DNA from: Protula sp. h YS-2021
Lineage: Eukaryota; Annelida; Polychaeta; Sabellida; Serpulidae
Reading direction: 5' to 3'
DNA length: 64,000 nt
Assembly: GCA_949752745.1 (NCBI GenBank)
Contig: OX457026.1
Coordinates: 37,180,723-37,244,722 of the forward strand
In this document: positions 35,904-47,240 of the stretch, piece after piece
Layout: the number at the start of each line of letters is the position of its first letter
How positions within the stretch are numbered: the first letter of the stretch is position 1
Made by a program: the position numbers and the translations under genes
The notes under the pieces: generated by a model
Told to the model about the DNA's origin: nothing
Databases searched by the model: none
The model's input: only the letters and a program-made list of their open reading frames with translations

Positions 35904-37370
35904 GCAGCAGATCAGCGAAACACCACGTCCCGACCCAACAGCCGGAGTTGTATCAATAGAAAGTGAACATGGGTTCGGGATATCACTGCAGCCGCTGCTC
36001 TGTTAACCCGAAAATAACTTGATTTTTCACAGAGATACTGAAACATTATTATAATAACAAATGGGGGGTTGATCTGTTCCTACCACTGCAAAAAAGGGGG
36101 ATCTGTTCCTGGGGAGTCCATTCCGGGGGGTGGGTGTCTGTTCCGTTTACCAAAAACACAATCTGCATGGTTTAAAGTGGACAAAAAATCGTTCTACTGA
36201 CCGAAAGTGATATCTTTAATAATATATGTGAAATTTGCATCATGGGTATAATCTCTGTTTAATTTATAGGTTGGAAAAAAAAACAGTGAAAGTAACGGAT
36301 GGAAGGATCTGCAGAGCCCACCAGTGCCACGAGACGTCGAACAGGGTAGCTGGCCACCATCGATGAAGAAAAAGATTCGCGAGGGAACAGTCAGACACGC
36401 TGTACTCGCTTAGCTCTGATAAGGATCTCAAAGGACATATGTGCCAAATACTGACTGAGTCGTACCATTGTTCAGGGCGAATAGTTCTCACCGAGCGAAA
36501 AGTTCTCACCGGCATTCCAGCAGGAATGTGGTGTGGGCAGATAGTTTCCCTGGGCGAATAGTTCACCCTGAATTTTTTCAACATTAATTGGATCCGACGT
36601 TTCCGATTTTTCCAGTAGCATTGGAACTGAAGCATCCCACTCAGGATGAACAGGGATTACGCGAATTACAATCGTGGCCTTGAATGCTACAGAATAGTAT
36701 TGAAATTATGCCAAAATGGGATTAACCTTGAAACTAGTAGCTTTAAAAGTGGTCCCTACATTTTTTAACAGCACTGAAAGGGAGCATCTTGTTGATTGGG
36801 ATCAGATCATATAACTTGCACAATTATCATACGACACAGTGGAATTAATCTTACCTCATAAATATAAAATATAAAACAACAGATGTGAATTTATAATAAA
36901 TATGTGAATTCCAGAGAATTTTCTGCGCGGAGATATTCCCCCTTTTTGACATGGCTGGAGATTTTCCCGCGTTTTGGTAAGCAGCTGATCTCACGTTTTA
37001 TTAAAGATTTTGGATACAGTTTCTGGTCGAAAATAGGTCAGGGAATGCTTTGTTGGACGTACACACAACATTAGATTATAGGCTGTAGCAGAGATGTGAA
37101 GCGAGTAAAGGGGTGTAAATTAAACGCGTGTTTGCCCAAAAGATGTTACTCATTCTGTGTTGCTGGCTGCTAAGAAGACGTCAGCTGAGTATCGTGTAAG
37201 ATAGCTCGTGTTTGAATATATAATTATTGTATGATAACCACTCCGCTCAACGCCAGTCCTTTCTAAACAAAGCAAGATAATAAAGCTCGTGTTTGAATAT
37301 GTGATTCTGGTTTATTAATGCCTAATGTCCACTTCTTTTGTTTTCTTCGATGACTTATTTTGAAGAACGA
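35904..37370. other. No gene seen; weak short repeats
   Basis: 'ggggatctgttcc' phrases repeat at 36065-36145. 'gggcgaatagttc' and 'cgaaaagttctcaccg' repeat at 36475-36575, bordered by TTCAGGG / CCCTGAA. The 123-codon minus frame 36264-36635 overlaps these and has no recognisable domain. Confidence 0.4.
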
Positions 37371-37374
37371 GGTA

Positions 37375-37475
37375 AACAAAGTCGCAACTCTTTTCTGAGG
37401 CAGGGCATTCTCAAAAAGAATGACCCGGTACACAGGTCATTCTTTTGAGAATGCCATGCAAGGTGCGACTTTGTT
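37375..37475. repeat. Long imperfect hairpin (~100 nt)
   Basis: Outer arms AACAAAGTCGCA (37375) and TGCGACTTTGTT (37464) pair. Inner arms GGCATTCTCAAAAAGAATGAC (37404; one base is left unpaired) and GTCATTCTTTTGAGAATGCC (37436) pair around a ~10-nt loop. A mismatched bulge separates them. It could be a miniature foldback element or a small-RNA precursor. Nothing here decides between them. Confidence 0.6.
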
Positions 37476-38720
37476 TTCATTGTTGTTTGAATTGATTCAT
37501 TGAAGACATGGTCATTGATCAAATGGAATTTTAACTGGAATCAAGCACCAAGAATCTTCGCCTTGAAAAAGGATTTATTTAAACTTACTCTTTCCCTCAA
37601 CCCCACTCCTTTCTAAACAAAGCAAAATATAATCCCCCCTATCGCAGACCACTCCTTTATCAACACACAAGGCTCAAGATACATGTAAGCAATCCCGTAA
37701 ACGACTTCTCTTTAGCTTAGCTCGGTTTGTAAAAAAACGCGCGGAAAAGTCTCCGCTCTCTTCATAAAAAGCGGAAAAAATTTCCGCGGAGAAAAGTATC
37801 CTCGGGGTAAACTCTCCGTCCACCAAAATATGTATTAAGGTATTTCTTCAGAAAATGGCGTGTGCAATGTAAAAGTTGTAAATATGCAACCAGTTCGTGA
37901 TACACTGTTTACTCAAGGTATTAACTTCGCAAATGTTTACCCAATTTATCTGTGCCAAAAGTTCTCACCCCTCAATCAGGCATTGTGTCACATTAAAGGA
38001 CTTATATATTGGGGGTGAGAACTTTTTGCCCAGGGAACTACCTGCCAGAAGCACCGGTCCGAGGTGTCTTTACCTACCAGGGCGTTTTGACAAATCGACA
38101 CTAAGCCTATAAACATAGTGGGGTGGCGGGGGGAAAGCAACTCCAAATTTGTGTTTTAGAGCCTTTTGTTTCCACATGTTTACCGCCTGCTAAGCCAGTA
38201 TTACATATCGTTTACTGAGCGTCTGCCGTTGTGCGTGACATAGTGTTGTGTTATGCTACAACAGGGATAGAGCATGGGGCTGAGTGTTTTTTATGGGATT
38301 CGAGCACGCGTGGAAGGCCTGTGAACGAACCGCGCAGCATTTATAGATGGCATATAAAATAGTATGTGGTGAAACACTTTACATGGTAGTGCAGCCGTTT
38401 TACGACAGAAGACAGCAATTTATTATGTGTTGGAATTTTTTATAAAAATGTTGTTAGCCCTTGGGCATTCTGTAATTATGAAGTTTTCACAGTTAAAATA
38501 CAAAGTTGAGACTAAACAACTGTGTTTTATTTTGTATTAGTAACCTTTCCTACGCCCCATCCACACCTCGAGCCATACTCCTTTCCTCTCGCCCCACTGT
38601 ATCACCCCTTTCAACCTCACCCCACCATACCATCCATCTCCATCCCTTATTGATATAGAAGCAAAAAAGTTAAACCAATTGACCCTATTTCCACAGTAGA
38701 TTACACATCCCCCCGCCGCG
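37476..38720. other. No gene seen; small inverted repeat
   Basis: AAAAGTTCTCACCCC (~37957) and GGGGTGAGAACTTTT (~38012) form an inverted repeat around ~40 nt. The stretch 'cactcctttctaaacaaagca' is repeated from about 37252 at about 37603 in slightly different form. No exon can be supported. Confidence 0.4.
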
Positions 38721-38722
38721 TT

Positions 38723-38754
38723 CATTTACGACAAAGTCTAACTTGTCGTAAATC
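38723..38754. repeat. Perfect small palindrome
   Basis: ATTTACGACAA and TTGTCGTAAAT flank a short loop (agtctaac). This could be a transcription stop hairpin or a chance palindrome; its role is unknown. Confidence 0.5.
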
Positions 38755-38907
38755 GCCAAAATTACATGTTTTGAAGAACAACTATGCTTAACATACTTTC
38801 GAGCTGTAGAGATTTATTGGTCTCCGGTGAATAGAAAAAAGATACATTTTTTGAAGTAATCGAAAAACTAGAACCTCAGTAAGGCAGCATCCCCCTGTGA
38901 AACAGTA

Positions 38908-39376
38908 CAGTAAAACCCCTATAGAAGGAACACCATTGGATCCGACGAAAATGTTCCTTATACCGGGGCCTTCCTTAATGACGGGGTCGCATTTTTGTAA
39001 CAACTTAACATTATTCCTCGAGCGAAATCGATCTAACCACCCGTTAGAGGCTTTGAAATTATCAAGTCCATGTTCTTTTGCTTTTTGGAAGGCTTTCCCC
39101 TGTAAAAGGGACACTGTCAGTAACATGTTCTACATTCGACATTTTTATCCTTTCCCCAGTTGGAGCATGATTTTCGTCTCCAAGCGACTCTAGTTCCCGT
39201 TTCTTTTGAACAATGCAATTTACAGTTCCTAAAGATATTCCAAACTTAACAGCCACATCTCCCTGACTTCTGAGTTTTGTTTCTTTTAAAACTTCAAGTT
39301 TTTCTTTTGGTGTCAATTTTTTTCTTTTACTTGTACTGGTCATTTTATTGGCCACACGTTTTGATTTATATTTCAA
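38908..39376 (-). pseudogene. Tigger/pogo transposase, DNA-binding region only, frameshifted
   Basis: From 39376: basic KRKKLTPKEKLEVLKE, then SQGDVAVKFGISLGTVNCIV, the psq/CENP-B N-terminal helix-turn-helix. After a frameshift near 39090 the second HTH (CENPB-type) reads GKAFQKAKEHGLDNF, ASNGWLDRFRSRNNV. The frame then runs into the left TIR, so the catalytic DDE domain is absent. Such proteins bind the TIRs of pogo-superfamily transposons. The alternative, a domesticated CENP-B/Jerky-type gene, is ruled out by the frameshift and missing domain. Confidence 0.85.
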
Positions 39377-39489
39377 CCGGCAAATTTAACAAAATGAAAT
39401 GACTGCAGGAACGATTTTAAACAGTTTGACTAAAACAGCCGTAGAATAAACTAGATTGGCCAGTGTTTTTGTTAAAACAAAAACGGATA

Positions 39490-40405
39490 TGTCTCCCCCG
39501 CCCCCCAATCAGTCACGTGGAAAAAAATCCTTGCTTAAAAGTACAACATTGGCGAACCCAAAGAATTGAAAAATAATCGCCAAAAATACATTTTTACAGA
39601 AAATGAATGAAGAAAAACTTCGCAGTAAGCATTTCTGCTACATATGGGTTCCTCTTGCCATGTTTCAGCCTAATGGAACAGACTGTTTCGGAGATATCGC
39701 AACAATATGGCCGAAAATGTTAAAATTCAAAAATTAAAAAAATAGCCAAAAATACGTTTTCAATAGAAATGAAAAAAACTTCCCAGTGAACATTTGCACT
39801 ATATGTGGGTTCTTCTTGTCACGTTTCAGCCTAATCCAACAAACTGTTTCGGAGATATCGCAATAATATGGCCAAAAAAGTTTAAAAATCAAAAATAAAA
39901 AAATTCGTCAAAAATACTTTTTTTCGGAAATAAAGAAAAAACTTCGCAGTAAACATTTGCATTTTTGTGAATTTTTCTTGCCAAGTTTCAGCCTAATCCA
40001 ACAAACCGTTTCGGAGATATCGCAACAATATGGCAAAAAATTCAAATCAAAAATTAAAAAATTCGCCAAAAATACATTTTCAGCGGAAATGAAAAAAAAC
40101 TTTGCACTATACATTTGTGCTACATGTGCGTTTTTTTTGTGACATCTGAGCCTTATCCAACGAACTGGTTTGGAGATATAGCCTGCCAAAGTGAAAAAAA
40201 AAATGCAAGAAAAATTTGCCAAAAATAGAATTTTTGCAGAAACGAAAAAATAACACGGCCATCCTCTAGACATGTACCCTAATAAGTTATGTATGTTTTG
40301 AGAAAAATCAACTCATTAATTTCATAAGAACTCACTGCGGACAGACGGACGGACAGACCTACACACCAAATGCTATATATGTCTCCCTTAGGAGGAGACA
40401 TATAA
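39490..40405 (+). repeat. Family A tandem-core element (160-bp units) nested in the Tigger relic
   Basis: Starts with ATATGTCTCCCCCGCCCCC followed by 'aatcagtcacgtgg'. Four units follow, with 'gtttcagcctaatccaac' or its variants at about 39662, 39823, 39985 and 40145 (steps 161, 162, ~159). Each also has 'gtttcggagatatcgcaaca' and 'cgccaaaaatac'. A GACA/GACG microsatellite lies at 40340-40357. The terminal hairpin is TATATGTCTCC (40376) / GGAGACATATA (40394). The starting and ending ATATGTCTCC / GGAGACATAT are inverted. A shorter copy lies at 62540-62895. Confidence 0.85.
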
Positions 40406-41052
40406 GTAATTTACTCAAGTTAGCAAGCGCATATTGTTTGACTCAAATCACCTCTTAAATAGCACACAGTAGCCAGACACAACACGGCTTCCTTATTCAA
40501 GTGGATTTGAGTTGTTATCATTTCCAAGGCTACAGCGGCTATTACTGTTGAACTTTTATTGCATAATCCCCAAAAGCAATATCAAAGAATAAACGTGATT
40601 CCCTACGGAATTCAAACTCAGCAGGGATTGTCATAAAACACCAATTGATTTAAACTGACAAAACCTGAGATCCTGAACCGATTAAACGTCTACAACCCTG
40701 CGGGAATACGCAATAAATCTTAGTAAGTTGAATATTTGGATTAGTATGTTTAAACATTCCCTTTCATCTGGACGCTACGATTAAAAACTGGAAATTACAC
40801 CTGTCGTAAATAACACCAGAAATTTAACACCTCTTTCGTTTGCGTTCCGTAATGAGGGGGTTAATGGAAGGCAAATCTGGTAAACAGGACCCTGCGAAAT
40901 GTTCCCTCTTCCGAATATCGGGGTGTTCCCTAATGAGGGGTTGTCCATTTTTTGCCCATACTTTAGTGAATGGAAAAGTTTGGGTCGACAAAAAATGTTC
41001 AACAACGGGGGTGTTCCTTAAGTAGAGGTGTTCCGTATCCGGGGTTTTACTG

Positions 41053-42283
41053 TAAAACTAAAGTGCATATAAAAGTCACAGGTAAAAATTAACGATTTTT
41101 ACAGCTTTCCTCACTTGAATTTTTTGGCAGATTTTCAAAATAACAACTTTAATTTAAACATTTATAACACACTTTGAATAATCTTTAATACACATGCAAA
41201 AAGGGCAAGGTTTCCTGAAACGCCACCGCATTTGAATTTTTTCTTAAACAGACATTAATTACAGACCACACATAAATCGCAACGTTAAAAAATAGTCCCA
41301 TGTATTTCTGAAACAAACGTCGAATGCAGAAATGTAAATAACACCACACAAACATCCTCTCACGGCTACGTTCAAGCTAAAAATTTACCATATTTGACCA
41401 TTTTTCACGACGTCAATTTTTGGCCGATTTTGACAATGCCAAGTTGCACATTTTCAACATATATATTTTCACCTTGCAAGGTTTCAGATTCCTCTGACAG
41501 TAGTTCTATGAGAAGTCGGCCGGACAAAAAATCGTCTCACGGATAAATTCAAATGTGGGATCGATATATCTAATATTATTATTAGTTTTAGGAGTGGGTG
41601 GAGGGATGGATTTTTTACTTTAATTTCTTTTTAGGAAGTCCTGCCACTGTCCGCCACTATTCAAACCTTTTTGCGGTAGAGTACCCCCTTTGCTAATTTC
41701 CGTCCTCCGTTAAGATTCATAAATTCTAGCCTAATTTTATATTTTACTTTCGATTTTGTTTATCAGTTGACAAGCGAATCGCCCTGTCAATCCCACAATG
41801 CAACGCGGTCATGACATCCGCGGTCTTGAAAGGTGCAATCGCCAGTACCAGTACTGTCGCCTCGTAAACCTCGTAACACAGCCTTTTGGGATATACCGAT
41901 GGCGGCACATGTCTGCGCGATTCACTGCTTTTTTGCTAATGCAACATATTTTGCTTATGATTTACAGTTGCTTATGTGTCACAATAGGCCAAATCGCACT
42001 TTGACTTCTGCCGAAAAGATTTTGCGTTTCGGCTGAATTCAGATTGGATAAGGATATAAAGAAATGATAAAAAACGGCAAAAATCAACAAAACTCCATTT
42101 TGCCAGAAACATATTCACATGTCAGTTATTAAAGAGACTGACTAATATGCAAAATACTTTTTAAAAGATCATATGGTGGCTTTATAAATTTGAAAGTATG
42201 CAATTTGAAAGACAATTAGAATTTTTAATTTATCCCCAACATTTTCAGTCGAAACAACACCTCCACCAGAAAGACCCGTGTGA
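41053..42283. other. No gene seen
   Basis: AT-rich DNA. Short frames near 41798-42036 overlap each other in different frames without domain or splice support. Confidence 0.35.
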
Positions 42284-42655
42284 ATAAGCCACATCACACT
42301 TTGGGTGTTTTGAATAAAATGCCTAAGAATTTTGAATTTCGACCGCGAGGGAACCGAGTAAAAAAATTAAAGAAATGATAGAAAAATATAGAAGAAATAT
42401 CAGCTCATACATTGAACATAAAAGAAATTGAAACTTGAAACTGTTTGTTAAAACTTTCAATCAAATTTTTGAAATAGCATACGGGCTGTTAAAAACCCCG
42501 ATTGCCCTTTGGTGCAAGAGAAATTTGATATTTAGGCGAAGTCTCTGTATCATTTCTTTCATTTTTATCCGGTTATATTAATTGGAAACTCATTGGAATT
42601 TTTGCGCATTTTATTGGAAACGTCCAAAGTGTGATTTGGCTTATTTTTGGCTTAT
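42284..42655. mobile_element. Foldback MITE, copy 2 (~365 bp)
   Basis: Ends 'ATAAGCCACATCACACTTTG' and 'CAAAGTGTGATTTGGCTTAT' (to 42644, with an extra GGCTTAT to 42655) match copy 1 at 33646-33859. The arms pair over roughly 100 bp ('ccgagtaaaaaaattaaag' against 'tttcatttttatccgg'). The middle carries ~150 bp absent from copy 1. Confidence 0.75.
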
Positions 42656-43198
42656 ACAAATTACCATACTTTCTCTGTTGTCGTTTGCACTGCATTACGA
42701 CGTGCATCTGTCAGTTGTTTCGAAATACAAACCTCGTGCATAGAATATTCCCTCTTCAAGTCGCCAGTCTTCGATTTTACGAGCTGGTTAAGCAACATGT
42801 TGAGAGGGTGTTCCCAGTTGCCGTCGTCAAGTAAAGGCAATGGTGTATGGTGTTCCCAAGTTGTTTTTTATTTACGATAAAACCAGAAAAGTATGTGTGC
42901 ATGCGCATTTTGACAATAAGAATGACATAATTTGTGACGAGAAGAGTGAACCGCTAGTTTCCACCAGATGGCACCATAATACAGTTGCGTATAATTGCCA
43001 TATATAACATCAAAAACACCCAAAGATATAAAGTTTATTGTGAACGTAAAATTCTCAAAATCAAAAACGTAAGTCCTAATTTAACTAATTAAAGAGGAAT
43101 GCGGCTAGTTCTGAGCCATCTAGTGAGTGAATTTAGAATCAGGATCAGAATTTTCAAATTGGACCGGCATTGACCTCTAGGCGTGTTAAACATGGTAT
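42656..43198. other. No gene seen
   Basis: No supported gene. The two short frames at 42631-42880 lie at the foldback edge and are not recognisable. Confidence 0.35.
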
Positions 43199-43199
43199 C

Positions 43200-43948
43200 G
43201 GTCAAAAGCCTAATGGGACAAAACACAATAATACAAACCCCAATCATTTAACAAAGGCGGAATAACCCCTATCTGGACAAAAGCCCAATCATTTTTTAAT
43301 TTTTTTTACAAGAATGATATATTAATAATGCTCAATTTTTTTATTGCATGATATATATTCGCGCTTGATCAAAATGTTAAAATTTTCTTTGCGGATGGTA
43401 CATCCTAACGATTACATAATATTTCACAGAATTTGCTCCCATGGTTATTTGTTCCACATTTTAAGTTACTATATCCTGGATATTACTTAATTCAGGCATT
43501 GGTCTTAATTTAACAAGTTATTACATAACAATACACTGAACTTTGATTCAAAAAGCTTTCAATCAAAAGCGCGATCGAACCCCATGCTGTTTATTTCAAA
43601 ATGCTGTTCCAGGGTCCGAGGAATTAGATTACGAATTTCTACAACACAGTTTGAGGTATTGCTTAAAGAGTAACAAATAAAAGGTCACAGCAAATGCATT
43701 TATCTCTATTATTCAACGTTTTGCAGTGCTAAATGACTTCAAATTCTTTATTGTTAATCTTGATTACACCACAGTCGAATAATAATTGAGCGGTTGAATG
43801 TTATGTAACAGATAGGATATATGGCAGTGTTAAGATATTTCAAAACTTGGGGTACACTCAGATTTAAATAACTTATAGACTAGGTCTACTAATCTATATT
43901 CTTAATTTTTTTAAACATTTGGGTTTTGTTCTATTAGGCTTTTGTCCA
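43200..43948. mobile_element. Possible foldback element with GGACAAAAGCC ends
   Basis: Left GGTCAAAAGCCTAATGGGAC (43200) and right (rc) GGACAAAAGCCTAATAGAAC (ending 43948) are inverted. A further copy of the phrase lies at about 43278 and outward at about 43968. Ends and target duplication are not sharp, so this could be two insertions of a smaller repeat. Confidence 0.45.
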
Positions 43949-43969
43949 GAAACGAGTTTTGTCCGGGAT

Positions 43970-44208
43970 TCGTTAAATATATACTTCCATCAAAAGTTTT
44001 ATATGTACAAGGTGGCTGGTGTAGGAAAAACTGTCAATGGCAACCAGCCACAGCCTCTTCCAGCCAATCTTCCTTTTTCAGGCGACGGAGGGGGGAGGAG
44101 GGACATGCCAACAAATCGCACAAGCAAGATTTCTTTATTTGTGTTACACTCGAAGCGATCACACAAGTTTGTGTTGTTCTTAGGACTCCTTCCCACTTGC
44201 ATCTTCAC
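43970..44208. other. No gene supported
   Basis: All three forward and one reverse frame are partly open here because of the adjacent minisatellite. No domain is recognised. Confidence 0.3.
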
Positions 44209-44355
44209 GGTCACATAAGCCGCCTCGACAATCTTCTTCACGGTCACATAAACCGCCTCGCCAATCTTCTTCACAGTTACAGAAGCCGCCTCGCCAATCT
44301 TCTTCACGGTAACATAAACCGCCTCGCCAATCTTCTTCACGATCACAGAAGCCGT
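44209..44355. repeat. 33-bp minisatellite (about 4.5 units)
   Basis: Unit 'cggtcacataanccgcctcg' then 'ccaatcttcttca'. Its length is a multiple of three, so an 11-residue repeat is open in one forward and two reverse frames (for example VKKIGEAVYVT, REEDWRGGLCD, HGHINRLANLL). The 206-codon reverse frame 43999-44619 spans it. With Pro-rich low-complexity flanks it is not called as a gene. Confidence 0.85.
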
Positions 44356-44619
44356 TTTTCGGATTATATGTTTTATGACTACACTGTTCCGACAAGTATA
44401 TTCAAGGGTTAAGTTAATCGCGGTGCAGTGGGGAGAGCCAGGGGGAAGGGGAGCAGGGGGCAGCGGAGCAGGGGGCGGCTTGCATGTTTTGTCATCAGTG
44501 TACACGCGCAGAAAGAGCGATAATTTTTTATCAGACGGGCTCGAGCTGGGCGCCAGTTTCGTTGAAGGGCGAAGAATGTCTAGTAGGGGGGCGAAGAGTG
44601 TGTTTTGCATTCCCCACAC

Positions 44620-46040
44620 CCAGACAAAAAATTGTAAGCTTCCGTCTCAGTTTTTGCTGAGTCTTTGAGTTATATGTATATACTTAATCCGTTAAAAGAG
44701 GAAGCGGGTTTCGAAAATAAACTTTACAGAATGTCGCCTTATGTTAATAAGGGATCGTCTTCCTCATCCAGTCTAAGAGAAAACTAAGTGGGGATGCCGG
44801 CTAATGCTTCTCAGATACACTCCTAGGCGGTATAATGTAATGGAGAATAGGTGAACTCGGGTCACCGCACAATGCGCTTGACGACACTTGATCTAACTTT
44901 TTGCATGGTGCGACAATAGGCCTGATGACGATTGACCTGAGCTGTTGAGTTCGATGATTCGCCTGACTTTTATAACTTTCAATTTCAACTATTTTGAATC
45001 GCTCATGTCATTACTTTTTCAAAGTAAAAATTGCCGGAGTTCTTTCAGTACAAACCAACAAGTGCATTTCAAAGAAATACGAGGCTGCACTAAAGAAAAA
45101 ACTTCTTACTTCTTTCCTTTCAAATCAATGCTGGGCTGTATACAAGAAAAGCTACTGCAGAGTTTTATATATTCTTACAAGTGCAGGCCGCAGACCTGTA
45201 AGATTCATTCATTGTTGTTTGCTGTCAAAATACCATGAAAAGACTCCCTTTTGTATGATTCATGTATTCGGTCCAACTGTTGCACTTTTTCAATACAGCG
45301 AAAATGTTTGCCAGGGCTATTGCTGCTGGGCGTACTATCTCTAGGTGAATTGTAGTCAGGCGTACTATCGCTGGGCGTATTGTCGGTAGGTTAATTTTCG
45401 TCAGTCGTATTGTCGCTGGGCGTATTGTTCTCGAATTCGTGATGGTGACTGTTGGCCTCGAGTTTCCAGATCACAAGAGACATCGTTGACATCTAAAATG
45501 GTTTGTCAGAGAGCCATTTTGAGCTGTTGAGGAAGCGTTTTCAGACCTTTGCAAATGCGAGTGTTGTTTTATTATCGGGAGAGATATTGGTGCTGAAGAG
45601 CTTGCATTGGATTCGGACTCGAGTGGCATCCCGGCAAAAATTCCGACGTCATTTGAGGTTGTCCCGGCGACTAGGCTAACCTGTAACATTGTATGTGGTT
45701 GTTATTGGTCGCAAATATAGATAAACTTTTATCAAACTCCTCTAGAAAAGACCATGCCTATGCAACGCTGGTCAGATGCTGCTTTTGTGTCGCAATGAAA
45801 ACCCACTTCCTGGGTCATCTAATCAATGCTTTGGTGCAACGTGGAATAGATGAAAATACACGTCGAGGTTACCAACAAAAAAATAGCAATAATAATAATA
45901 ATAAATAAAAATACTCGTGTTAACGATCGGAGCAAATGGACGCTATGACATGTCACTCCTAATTTGATCAAAATAAAGATGCATAATATGGAAATATTTT
46001 GAGAGCTCAATTTTGTTCCTCGCTTCAAAAAAAATATTCA
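44620..46040. other. No gene supported; short GGGCGTA repeats
   Basis: 'gctgggcgtattgtcg'-like phrases recur about six times at 45325-45430. A coding-looking stretch on the plus strand at ~45523-45705 (DSDSSGIPAKIPTSFEVVP) has no start, splice or family support. Confidence 0.35.
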
Positions 46041-46049
46041 TAAAAAATA

Positions 46050-46155
46050 ACTTCATACCTATCGTGCGTTACCAAGGATGGGGTATTTTGGGGTACGCTA
46101 CTAAAGATGGGTTACATTGGGGGCACATTACCAAGGGTGGGGTACTTTGGGCGTA
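46050..46155. repeat. Short tandem repeat, ~33-bp unit
   Basis: Three copies of 'cgttaccaaggatggggta' followed by 'ttttgggg', with substitutions. Confidence 0.7.
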
Positions 46156-46409
46156 GGAGTGGCTGCGACACCTTATCGTTTTCACTGCCTAGATTTTCCG
46201 GAATTTCAGCTTTTCACCACGTTAATTAAAAGTTGGATTATCGAAGCCTGCATAACTTCGGCAGGCAGACGCAAATGCTTTTATAACAAACACATAAAGT
46301 CGTGCCTTAGATAGTCAGATAACTCGCAAAAGCCTTCTTGCATTATCAGATACCTCCCATCATTGTGACGCCACCCGGGTGTTGCACAGAAACTTTCGTT
46401 TCGCAAACC

Positions 46410-46461
46410 ATGACGGGTTTCGTCAAGAAGTATTCGGAGGCGTCAGCTTGGCTACCGATCG
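46410..46461 (+). CDS. Candidate first coding exon (17 codons)
   Basis: ATG at 46410 opens a 52-nt frame, MTGFVKKYSEASAWLPI plus one base, ending at the strong splice donor G|GTAAGC (46462). The preceding 80 bp are relatively GC-rich for the neighbourhood ('gacgccacccgggtgttgc'), as in a short 5' UTR. A Tyr...Trp-x-Pro spacing after a basic N terminus recalls very small inner-membrane mitochondrial subunits. No downstream exon was found, so identity is unknown. It may be a chance ATG-to-donor stretch. Confidence 0.3.
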
Positions 46462-46867
46462 GTAAGCTTTTATTTTTTCTAAATAATTAGACCCGGTCGT
46501 CGACCAACGTTGGCCAAGATTCTTGTTCCTTTTTTTCGCGCAATATAGTTTGGTTTGTTACTTGAATATAATCAGATGCACCAAAACATCAGCTTTTAAA
46601 ACTGATAAAACGAGTGTTTAAGGTGTTTAATACACTCTAATTTTAAAAATATACTTAAGGGCAAAGGAAAGTTTACACACTAAAATTAAATAGTTCTTCA
46701 AAATTATTTTTTGCGAAATTTCCCCCAAAGAATTTAGCCCAATTATACACCACAGGCAGTTGTTTTATTTTTCACACCTCAATTTTCAAGCTGTTTCTAA
46801 GGGTTTTGGTAAGTGGCAAATTATTCGATGTGGGTGCCTATCCTTTGAATTTTCGCTTGCTTGCAGT

Positions 46868-47240
46868 AAAACTCCTGTTAGCGTAACACAGGAAAGCCAG
46901 GGTAGAGATCGAAGCGGTCGTCCTCGTGCTACCACGTCTCGTCAGGAACGGCGCGTCCGGATCATATAACTCCTTGATCGCTTTCACACTGCAACAATGA
47001 CTGCCAGCGGAGATACACGGAAGAACAAAACAGCCGGATAATGCACAGTCACAAGACGCCGTGAAACCCGAATTTGGGTGCATCAAATTGCTGTGGAATG
47101 ATAGAATACATCGAAATCGAGTTAAGCAAGCAATCGCGATCAAAAGCCTTTGAACATGGATTATTGGCGAAGTGTCATTTTTATTGATGAGTCTAGTGTT
47201 TTTACTCGAAATTTTCCAGACCCGCTTTTTTTATTTGCGA
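46868..47240 (+). pseudogene. Tc1/mariner transposase remnant
   Basis: A plus-strand frame gives SQGRDRSGRPRATTSRQERRV, the linker after the paired-like HTH of Tc1 transposases. Past a stop it continues LLDRFHTATMTASG. Near 47154 the frame reads MDYWRSVIFIDESSVF, matching the second catalytic Asp motif (W-R-x-V-x-F-x-D-E-S). Stops, frameshifts and a shortened spacer show it is dead. TIRs were not located. Plus strand, single decayed copy. Confidence 0.8.

Larger units (their letters stand above)
38908..41052 (-). mobile_element. Tigger/pogo-type DNA transposon relic
   Basis: Left end CAGTAAAACCCC (38908) and right end GGGGTTTTACTG (to 41052) are TIRs bordered by TA on both sides, the Tigger/pogo signature. 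Near both ends short phrases of the type 'gttcc-tta-nngggg' recur (38951-38985; 40845-41045), probably transposase-binding subterminal repeats. The element reads 5' to 3' on the minus strand. It encodes only the DNA-binding part of the transposase and carries a family A insertion at 39490-40405. It cannot move alone. Confidence 0.9.

Noticed and set aside
38788..39376. Domesticated CENP-B/Jerky-like gene
   Set aside because: Frameshift between the two HTH domains, loss of the catalytic domain, and location within TIRs show a transposon relic.
43999..44619. 206-codon minus-strand frame with 11-residue repeats
   Set aside because: The repeat is equally open in other frames, flanks are low-complexity, and no splice or domain evidence exists.
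45471..45710. Coding-like stretches on both strands
   Set aside because: The plus frame has a stop just upstream and no splice sites. The minus frame is Ser-rich without a recognisable family. The two exclude each other.
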